NCBI GenBank assembly: GCA_035560795.1
Contig: DATMYV010000015.1
Span: 1-64,000, forward strand
DNA from: Longilinea sp035560795
GTDB taxonomy: Bacteria; Chloroflexota; Anaerolineae; Anaerolineales; Anaerolineaceae
Length of the DNA stretch: 64,000 bases
Direction: 5' to 3'
Part shown: piece after piece, positions 17,506 to 25,000 of the stretch
Numbering within the stretch: the stretch's first letter is position 1
Layout of the letters: every line of letters begins with the position of its first letter
Made by a program: the position numbers and the translations under genes
The notes under the pieces: model-generated
What the model was told of the DNA's origin: nothing
Database searches by the model: none
Seen by the model: only the letters and a program-made list of their open reading frames with translations

Positions 17506-17766
17506 TTAAAGGATTGGCCCAAATAGCTGCCTGACAAAATTCGTGATGTTGCCAGAGTTGACAATCAACAAATACACGGCCGCCAGGAATAAGACAATCA
17601 GAGCGATCGACAAAATTGCGCCAGATGCGCTGGTGGCAAATTTGAAAAGAATTAGGATGATAACCAAAACTACTGCGGTTACAGCAGCAAACACCAGAAT
17701 ATACGAAAGCCAGACCGGCATTGTGGCCGGCATGAAAGGAATGGGTGGCAGATAAGGCATTCTCAT
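17506..17766 (-). CDS. small two-helix membrane protein of unknown function
   Basis: From the ATG at 17766 this is an 86-residue protein. AAGGA lies eight bases before it, whereas the ATG three codons upstream has no proper spacing. It begins with a Pro/Met-rich segment (MRMPYLPPIPFMP) and has two strong membrane helices at about residues 18-42 and 50-70. I recognise no family. It lies upstream of tRNA-Sec on the same strand. The gap 17429-17505 holds only a weak 5-bp inverted repeat. Confidence 0.65.
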   Translation of the reverse strand: MRMPYLPPIPFMPATMPVWLSYILVFAAVTAVVLVIILILFKFATSASGAILSIALIVLFLAAVYLLIVNSGNITNFVRQLFGPIL

Positions 17767-17950
17767 AAAGTCCATCCTTTTCTTTTGGTTATATTAATCA
17801 TAACCATTTTTACAGGACTGGCAAGACCATAATGACTCCCTTTTGGCTGAGCCGATATTTTCAATTCAATTTCCCAACAAATTGACCAATTTGTCTTTGG
17901 AAAAGTTTAATACTTCCACTAACAATATTGACAAAAACAAAAATCACCTC

Positions 17951-18006
17951 TTGCATTCTAATAAAAACGGACTATACTACGATGCTGTTGTCTAAAATTG
18001 GACAAC
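17951..18006 (+). promoter_or_regulatory. promoter and inverted-repeat operator of the ATP-grasp gene
   Basis: TTGCAT at 17951-17956 and TATACT at 17973-17978, 16 bases apart, form a good promoter with +1 near 17985. Directly downstream a perfect inverted repeat, GTTGTC (17987-17992), eight bases, GACAAC (18001-18006), overlaps the first transcribed bases. It could be a repressor operator or a 5' mRNA hairpin. The preceding 17776-17950 is AT-rich with no gene. Confidence 0.55.
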
Positions 18007-18032
18007 CAGACACCGATTAAGAAGGTTGAAAA

Positions 18033-19241
18033 ATGGACGAAATCGATATTCTTGAAACCGAGCCTCCTGGAGAAGACAAACCCCCCAGTATGCCTCCGCG
18101 ACCGGTTCGCGCCTGGCGGGTAGCAGTTATTGCTAACATGAAGGGGGAAACCAAGCTGCCCCAGGATGCTCCAGCCGATGCCGGTGCGGAATTTGACCGT
18201 AAAGAAACAATCCAGGCGATTCAAACCGCCATTGAATCAGACGGCCATTATACAAAATTCCTCTCAGCAGACGCCAATTTACCATTCGCACTGCGCGACT
18301 TTAGCCCCGACATCTGCTTCAACATCGCCGAAGGAATTTGCGGCGATGGACGCGAAGCCCAGGTGCCTGCGCTGCTGGAATTGCTTCGCATTCCCTATAC
18401 AGCCTCACGCGTTCTCGCGAATGCGGTCGGTCTAGATAAGACCATGACCAAACGGATCTGGCGCGAGCAAGGCCTTCCCACTGCTGCTTTTCAAGAATTT
18501 ACCAGCGCTAATGAACCACTCAATCCGGCACTGCGCTTCCCCATGTTCGTAAAACCAGCCCGCGAGGGCACTGGGATGGGCATGGACTCAGGTGCGATCG
18601 TGTACGATGAAGAAGCACTGCGCCGCCGGGTCGCCTGGGCGGTTGATAGCTACCAGCAGCCCGCATTGGTTGAAGAGTTTTTGCCTGGTCGCGAATTTAC
18701 CGTGGCAGTGATGGGACGGGCCGATGCCGCGTCTTTCAGCCGCCACCCGGAATGGTACGGCGAGGATGGTTTCCACCGCTTCCCAATCCTGGAAGTCGAC
18801 AACGCCTCCTCGGTGACTCCCGGCATCTATGGTTACAAAGCCAAAACCCTGCACACCGGCGAGGACGGTGTCCCCGGTTTCCTTTGCCCCGCCGTTGTGG
18901 AACCGCATTTGGCCGAGAAACTACAATCGCTGGCCATCCGCGCCCATCTGGCGGTCGGTGCATTTGATGTGTCGCGCGTTGATTTCCGCCTGGATGCTGA
19001 AGGAAACCCGCGCCTGTTGGAGATCAACACACTGCCGGGTTTGACGCCGGATTTTAGCGACCTGTGCGTCATCGCTGGTGCTGAAGGAATCACTTACACG
19101 GATTTGATCCTGGAAATCCTCGATTTAGGAGCATCCCGCCACGGGTTACTGCCAGAAAGAGGCCAGGAAGAGGAAAAACCTCTACGCGTACCCGCATTGA
19201 TGCATATGCTGCCTTCCATGGCAACCATGATGCTGAATTGA
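18033..19241 (+). CDS. D-alanine-D-alanine ligase-like ATP-grasp protein
   Basis: The 402-residue protein contains an ATP-grasp core of the D-Ala-D-Ala ligase type, which joins two carboxylate/amine substrates with ATP. Visible blocks are ICFNIAEGICGDGREAQVP near residue 95, a nucleotide-binding segment FPMFVKPAREGTGMGM near 170, EEFLPGREFTVAV near 215 and the C-terminal RVDFRLD...LLEINTLPGLTPDFSDL near 325, which supplies Mg2+ ligands. The N-terminal 30 residues are acidic and proline-rich and not part of the fold. No peptidoglycan genes are adjacent, and the C-terminus extends about 40 residues past the core, so it may be a dedicated peptide ligase rather than housekeeping Ddl. Confidence 0.8.
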   Translation: MDEIDILETEPPGEDKPPSMPPRPVRAWRVAVIANMKGETKLPQDAPADAGAEFDRKETIQAIQTAIESDGHYTKFLSADANLPFALRDFSPDICFNIAEGICGDGREAQVPALLELLRIPYTASRVLANAVGLDKTMTKRIWREQGLPTAAFQEFTSANEPLNPALRFPMFVKPAREGTGMGMDSGAIVYDEEALRRRVAWAVDSYQQPALVEEFLPGREFTVAVMGRADAASFSRHPEWYGEDGFHRFPILEVDNASSVTPGIYGYKAKTLHTGEDGVPGFLCPAVVEPHLAEKLQSLAIRAHLAVGAFDVSRVDFRLDAEGNPRLLEINTLPGLTPDFSDLCVIAGAEGITYTDLILEILDLGASRHGLLPERGQEEEKPLRVPALMHMLPSMATMMLN

Positions 19242-19258
19242 GCTACCCGAGAATGACA

Positions 19259-19288
19259 GCCCGCTGCATTATGCAGCGGGCTTTTTAT
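19259..19288 (+). terminator. intrinsic terminator after the ATP-grasp gene
   Basis: An 11-bp perfect stem (AGCCCGCTGCA with TGCAGCGGGCT) and a TTA loop are followed by TTTTTATT. It sits between this gene and the convergent PAP2 gene. Confidence 0.92.
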
Positions 19289-19324
19289 TCATTCCTTCAC
19301 GAAAACTGCAAGGATCGATTTAGC

Positions 19325-19972
19325 CTAGAAGAGAAATGGAAACCAGCGTAACAGCAGCGGCGCCAGCGCCAGCATGCCAAAACCTGCGGCCGCGCCAAAG
19401 ACCAACCCGGCCAGGATATCGGTCAGGTAATGAACGCCGGTTGAAACGCGCGCCAGACTGACCAGGGGAGCCCAAATGAGTACCGTCCACCCAAACCATG
19501 CTGGCCCCAGTCCGAGTGACATAACAGCCAGCATGGCCGCTCGGGCTGCATGTCCTGACGGAAAAGAGTGCGGATCGGTATTCCGGTAAATGGCGCCCCA
19601 CTCGCCTTCTGGACGCTCACGCCGGATGCTGAACTTGATTGCCAGTACCAATAAGGCCAGAACTACCACCCCTATCGCGAGCAGCATGGCGTTTTTATGC
19701 CAGGGACCCCGGGTGATAAGCCAGGTCATTGCTAAACCAGCCATCCAAAACCATGAATCACCGGAATGGGCAAAAAATACAGCCATTCTCCAAGCTGAAC
19801 TGCCATTCTGCTGCAGTCGTACTTTTTGACTTAACCGTTGATCCAAAGCCATTAATCGATGAAACAATTCCCGCCGTCTTTCATCTCTCAAACACAATTG
19901 ATCAAAAATTGACTCAGAAAATGACACCCAACAGCTGATTCGCCGCAGCGATCTCCCCCTCAATGAAGGCAA
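19325..19972 (-). CDS. PAP2-family membrane phosphatase
   Basis: Type 2 phosphatidic acid phosphatases remove phosphate from lipid phosphates such as phosphatidate or undecaprenyl diphosphate at the outer membrane face. The 215-residue protein has the three-part active site: KFSIRRERP near residue 112, FPSGH near 136 and ARVSTGVHYLTD near 172, and about five membrane helices. The start is uncertain. The longest ORF begins at 19972, but the first 40 residues are soluble and atypical and an ATG at 19852 is also possible; neither has a clear ribosome site. Confidence 0.85.
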   Translation of the reverse strand: MPSLRGRSLRRISCWVSFSESIFDQLCLRDERRRELFHRLMALDQRLSQKVRLQQNGSSAWRMAVFFAHSGDSWFWMAGLAMTWLITRGPWHKNAMLLAIGVVVLALLVLAIKFSIRRERPEGEWGAIYRNTDPHSFPSGHAARAAMLAVMSLGLGPAWFGWTVLIWAPLVSLARVSTGVHYLTDILAGLVFGAAAGFGMLALAPLLLRWFPFLF

Positions 19973-20113
19973 GGAAACATATGACTACGCTTCTTTATTT
20001 GTGAAGCAACTTTCTTTAGGAAAATGATACCAAAACTTTCCGGGCGGAGTATACCGCAACTCTACAAAACTGCAAACTGGCCGCTACCGGATAAATTTTT
20101 TCCACCTAGATTG

Positions 20114-20119
20114 TATAAT
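20114..20119 (+). promoter_or_regulatory. -10 box upstream of the solute-binding lipoprotein gene
   Basis: TATAAT at 20114-20119 lies about 85 bases before the chosen GTG. No clear -35 is seen. This supports the view that the ORF extension from 20024 is not translated. The stretch 19973-20113 shows no gene. Confidence 0.4.
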
Positions 20120-20203
20120 CGATCCCATAGCTCATTAAGGGGTTGCAAAGGGCTAATCTATCCGGAATTTCAGTCTCATGAAGTGATCTACGAAAAGGTC
20201 AAT

Positions 20204-21850
20204 GTGAACCCACGATCTTGGAAAATCATCCTGATCATGTTGATATTAGCCAGCCTGGGGCTTAGCGGTTGCCAGAAAAGGCAGTCTGACCAGACGGGGG
20301 CTGGATCAATGGAATTTGTTCCTCTTTCAGTCGAGGCTGTCAATTGCAATCAGGGGAATCAAATTCAAGCCATCCGGGCTGTTGACCGGAATACAGTGAA
20401 ATTTGAATTATGCTCACCTGACCGGACTTTTCCTGCCAAGGTTGGTGCGCCAGCGTTTTCGATTCAAGATGACCAGGTCCTTTCCGAAGCCCAGGGAGAC
20501 CTGGAAAAAATTAGCACAACCGCCAATGGCACAGGTCCATTTAAGATCGCATTAACCACACAGGATAGTTTACGACTCGAAAAACGCTCCGATTATTGGG
20601 GCTTGCCGGTGCGGCAACGAACAATTACTTTTACCTGGCAGAGCGAAGCCAACCAACGCCTTCTTAATCTGAGCCTGCGCCAGATCGACGCAATCAGTGC
20701 CGTCCAACCCGACGATGTAAATTCCATCCGCCTCGATACCTATCTGAAAGTAGCTGAAGCACCCGTGGTCAGCACAGTGTTCGTGGGGATGAACAACACT
20801 GTTGCGCCATTCGATAATACCGCAGTCAGGCAAGCCTTTGCCTCTGCGTTTAACCGTCAAAAAATCACGGATGATTTCTTTGGTCCCTCAGCAGTGACGG
20901 CAGACCAACTTATTCCATTGGCTTTTGATACTGGCCGTACCAGCACGCTGCGGTGGTACGATTACGATTCAAAACAGACCGCCAATCTTCTACAACAGAA
21001 CGGATACGAGTTTAATCAATCCCTTTTGCTTTCCTATGACGCCACAACCAGCGGCTTGATAACAAACCCGAATGAATTAGCCCAGGAATTAGCCCTCGAA
21101 TTAAAGGACGCTGGGGTTACCGTCGGATTAAATCCCCTCAGCACGGCAGATTTTAACCAGGCTCTGGATGACGGCAAATTGGGACTATTTTTTAGTGCCT
21201 TCAAACCCGATTATCCTGATCCAGACAGTTTTTTTGAAACATTCTTTTTGCGCGACAATCCCCTGATCGGAAAAACCGATTCGGCTGTTGTAGCAGAAAT
21301 TAACGCATCACGCGCCACCAACGACCCCAAGAGTCTCCAGACCAGCTTCGACAACATCAACCAATGGATCAAGCAACAAGTGCCGTTAATACCATTAGCC
21401 TATACAAACGAAGTATTCGGCTTTCGCGCCATGGTTGGCAGCGTTATTATCGGGGCGTTTGGTGAAAACCTGCCCGAAATGACCACGAACAACCAGAGCC
21501 TAAATTTCCTGCAATCCTATGCACCCGGCGCCATTTGGCCGGTCAATTTGAGCCAGGAGGATACATTAAGAATAAGCCGGCTGGTTTTCGACTCGCTAAC
21601 CTCCTTTGACCTCGCGGAATTAGCCCTCAAGCCCGGCCTGGCAGACTCCTGGTCGTCGAACACCGATTTCACCGAATGGACCTTCCTGTTGCGCTATGAC
21701 GTTTCCTTTGATTATGGATCAACGCTGGATGCGAACGATGTTGTTGCATCCTTTGCAGCCCAGGCGGATGCCAAAAGTCCAAATCACCGTTCCGAGGTTA
21801 ACTACGATTATTATCGCAGGTACTTTGGCAACTTCATGAACTTACCTTGA
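20204..21850 (+). CDS. solute-binding lipoprotein of ABC-transporter family 5, apparently circularly permuted
   Basis: The GTG at 20204, preceded by AAAGGT, gives a 548-residue lipoprotein with lipobox LGLSGC near residue 23. It is related to extracellular solute-binding proteins for peptides or nickel (SBP_bac_5). The order of conserved blocks is odd. It opens with the normally internal block (AVDRNTVKFEL, then GTGPFKI and LEKRSDYWG) and runs to the normal C-terminal region (PLIPLAYTNEVFG). Only then, in the last 90 residues, come the blocks normally found at the N-terminus: VFDSLTSFD, LKPGLADSW, WTFLLR and DANDVVASFAAQ. The break falls between two domain I segments. No permease or ATPase genes are adjacent. 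Ligand unknown. Confidence 0.8.
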   Translation: MNPRSWKIILIMLILASLGLSGCQKRQSDQTGAGSMEFVPLSVEAVNCNQGNQIQAIRAVDRNTVKFELCSPDRTFPAKVGAPAFSIQDDQVLSEAQGDLEKISTTANGTGPFKIALTTQDSLRLEKRSDYWGLPVRQRTITFTWQSEANQRLLNLSLRQIDAISAVQPDDVNSIRLDTYLKVAEAPVVSTVFVGMNNTVAPFDNTAVRQAFASAFNRQKITDDFFGPSAVTADQLIPLAFDTGRTSTLRWYDYDSKQTANLLQQNGYEFNQSLLLSYDATTSGLITNPNELAQELALELKDAGVTVGLNPLSTADFNQALDDGKLGLFFSAFKPDYPDPDSFFETFFLRDNPLIGKTDSAVVAEINASRATNDPKSLQTSFDNINQWIKQQVPLIPLAYTNEVFGFRAMVGSVIIGAFGENLPEMTTNNQSLNFLQSYAPGAIWPVNLSQEDTLRISRLVFDSLTSFDLAELALKPGLADSWSSNTDFTEWTFLLRYDVSFDYGSTLDANDVVASFAAQADAKSPNHRSEVNYDYYRRYFGNFMNLP

Positions 21851-21872
21851 TTGATTAATGGGCTGTCTCAAT

Positions 21873-21900
21873 CGGCGGTTTTCGAACCGCTGTTTTTTTT
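21873..21900 (+). terminator. intrinsic terminator after the solute-binding protein gene
   Basis: GCGGTT (21875-21880) and AACCGC (21885-21890) pair around TTCG and are followed by TG and eight T residues. Confidence 0.85.
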
Positions 21901-21952
21901 ACGAAAATTATCAGTTTTTTGGTTCCGTCGATATTTCTTGACTTCTTTCCTA

Positions 21953-21958
21953 TATAAT
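21953..21958 (+). promoter_or_regulatory. -10 box upstream of the alpha-2-macroglobulin gene
   Basis: TATAAT at 21953-21958 would start transcription near 21965, about 107 bases before the ATG. A TTGACT nearby is too close to serve as its -35, so the promoter is only partly convincing. Confidence 0.4.
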
Positions 21959-22071
21959 AGGAATGTCAATTCGGTCGCTACTGGAACCTTTTTTAAGCCA
22001 AGGCGTCTATAAATTGCTGGCTAACTGATCACACATAATTTACCTATACGCATGAGATTAAGGCAAACGCT

Positions 22072-25000
22072 ATGGAATCCAACTCCAGGACAAATAGGAA
22101 ACAACGTTTCCCTTTGAACAGATTATTCCTCAGCCTGATCGCCATAATGATGTTAATGAGTTCAGGCTGTAATTTACCGGTGATCACCCACACCGCTACG
22201 CCGACCGCGCGACCTGCGACTCCTGTCGCCGTTGCCGTGGCTAAACCACTGCCGGCAGCTGTGGTGGAAACTGACCCGCTGCCCAACAGCGATCTGGCCG
22301 CAAACGGCGCAGTGACCGTATATTTCAACCAGCCAATGCAACGCTCCTCAGTCGAAGGTGCGCTTCACACCGTACCGGCCCTGGCCGGCAAGTTTGAGTG
22401 GCCGGATGACGCTACTGTGCGTTTTATTCCGGACAAGCCGCTGCCGCCTGATACTGCCTTGACGGTATCCTTTGAAAAGAGCGCGACCGCCGCGAACGGT
22501 CTGGGCATGGCCGACCCGATATCGTTTAAATACCAGACCTCTCCATTTTTGAGCGCAACCGAGCGGTTGCCGCGTCCTGAAAGCACCGACGTCGACCCCA
22601 CCTCGGCTATTGTGGCAACCTTTAACCTGCCGGTGGTCGCATTGGGAGAAACGACCTTTTCACCGGAAGCGTTTACCATTAAACCGGCCATTGATGGGCA
22701 CGGAGAGTGGCTCAATACCAGTACCTACATCTTCTACCCCGAACCTGCTCTGCAGGGCGGTGTAACCTATTCCGTCACGCTCAACCCGGATTTAACCAGC
22801 CAATCTGGCAGTTCACTGTCAACCGATGCCATTTTAACCTGGTCTTTCAGCACGACCCTTCCGAACGTGGTCAACCTTGAACCAGCCTCCGGCAGCATAA
22901 TTGGCCTGTACGAGCCCATTACATTAACATTCAACCAGCCTGTCGACCGCAGCAGCGTTGAGGGCGCTTTCCAGTTTTCCCCGCAGGGAGGCAGCCCGAT
23001 CGCCGGCAGCTTTGCCTGGAGCGATGACTCGACCAGTGTAACCTTCAAGCCGGCAGCTTTGCTGGATCGGGATGTCAATTACACCTTGCAGTTATCCAAA
23101 CAGGCCACTGGTCTTGGCGGCACGCCACTCAATTCGGCTGTGGATGCCACCTACCGCAGCGTACCCGCATTTTCAGTTGTAAAAACCGATCCAGTTCAGA
23201 ATGGGAACTTGCAGAATTATGGCGGTTACGGCAGTTTATCCATTACCTTCTCATCGCCGTTGGCACCAAACCAGGATTTTACTGAATTAATCAAATTTGA
23301 CCCATCCATCAGCGAAAACTACTATTATTCAAGCGACTGGTCATTGAACATCAGCGGTTACTTCGCGCCCAGCCAGGAATACACCCTCACCCTGTCAGCC
23401 GAGCTGAAGGATAAATGGGGAATGCAACTGGGGCAGGATTACATCCTGAAATTCAGCACAAAAGACAGCCAGCCGGTATTGAGCATTCCGATTGTCCAAT
23501 CCACCGGCAGCCGGGTGGTGTTTCTCACGCTGAATGATACCCTGCTGGCAGCCAATGCCACCAACCTCCTCTCTTTGGACATCCGTTCTGGCAAGATGGA
23601 TGAACTTAATTTCATCGCGGCTACTCTTGGCAACGTCAGTCCAAGTAAAGATACCCGCTGGCAGCAAACCTTGAATCTGGAAGCAAATCGCAATCAGACC
23701 ATCGGAATTGAATTAACTCCAAACGGACAATCGCTTAAGCCGGGTTTATATGCATTTAGTGTAAGTTCCCCGCAAATCAGAGGCAATAACGCATCAAACA
23801 ATGATTTTCTGGCCGTATCATCCCGAATTCAATTGACCCTCAAAGAAAGCATCGATGAAATGCTAGTTTGGGCAGTTGATTTGGATAAGAATCAACCCGT
23901 TAACGGCCTGAAGATCCACATTTATGATCAAAATCAGAGCGAGGTTGGCAATAGCGATACCGATGAAAACGGTTTGGCCACAATTCCGCTGTCGCCAAAA
24001 CGCCAAATTTACGATTACCTTTTTGCCATCTCCGGAAAACCGGGAGACGATGATTTTTCGCTGGCTGTGACCAACTGGTCTGCCGGAATCAACAGTTGGG
24101 ATTACGGCATATCGACTTTAATCCAGCAGCCCAAACCCGGCATTTACCTGTATACCGACCGTCCCATTTACCGACCCGGACAGACTGTGTTCCTGCGCGG
24201 AATTGTGCGCACACCGACCAACGGGCGTTACCAACTCCCCCCCGCGCAGAATTACTCTGTTTCACTGGTCAGTCCTTACGACCCGCTGACCGGAAACACC
24301 GCCACCATCGAACAACAAAACAAAGCACTCACCGCCTTTGGAACGTTCAGCATGAGTTTCACCCTGCCCGAAACTGCAGCCCCGGGGCAGTATCACTTTG
24401 AAGTTCCAGGAATGGATGCCTACCTGTATTTTCAGGTGGCCAATTATCGAAAACCTGAAATGGAAGTAAAGGTGGAGTTCGCCAAGTCGGATACACTCGC
24501 CGGGTCCGACCTGCAAGCGACCATTCAAGCGAACTACTACTTCGGCGCGCCAGCCGGCAACCTGCCGATCAATTGGACGTTGTCGCGCCGCCAAACCAAC
24601 TTTTATCTTCCCGGCGGTTACCAGGTCGGGCCGATGGATACCAGTTGGTTGAACGCGTTTTACTATCCGTATAATTTTGACCAGGTTATCCTGAGCGGCC
24701 AGGCGAATACTGATGCGTCAGGAAAATACTCGCTGACAATTACTCCCGACCAGTTGGCTGGTTTCAATCCAACCACGCTGCAAGACCTGACGTTGGAAGC
24801 CACCATCACGGATCCGTCCAACCAACCCGTGAGCGGGCGCGGCAGCATGCGTTTGCTGCCAGCCGAGTTTGCCATTGGAATTCAGCCGGAAGCGTGGAGC
24901 AGCCAGGCCGGAGATGAATTGGGTTTCAGCATCTTAACGGTGGATTGGGATCAGCAAGTCAAAGCGAATATTCCTTTGACCGCCCAGTTTCAAAAAATAA

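Noticed and set aside
20024..20203. N-terminal 60 codons before the solute-binding lipoprotein.
   Set aside because: They precede the signal peptide, have no ribosome site, and part of them lies upstream of the TATAAT at 20114.
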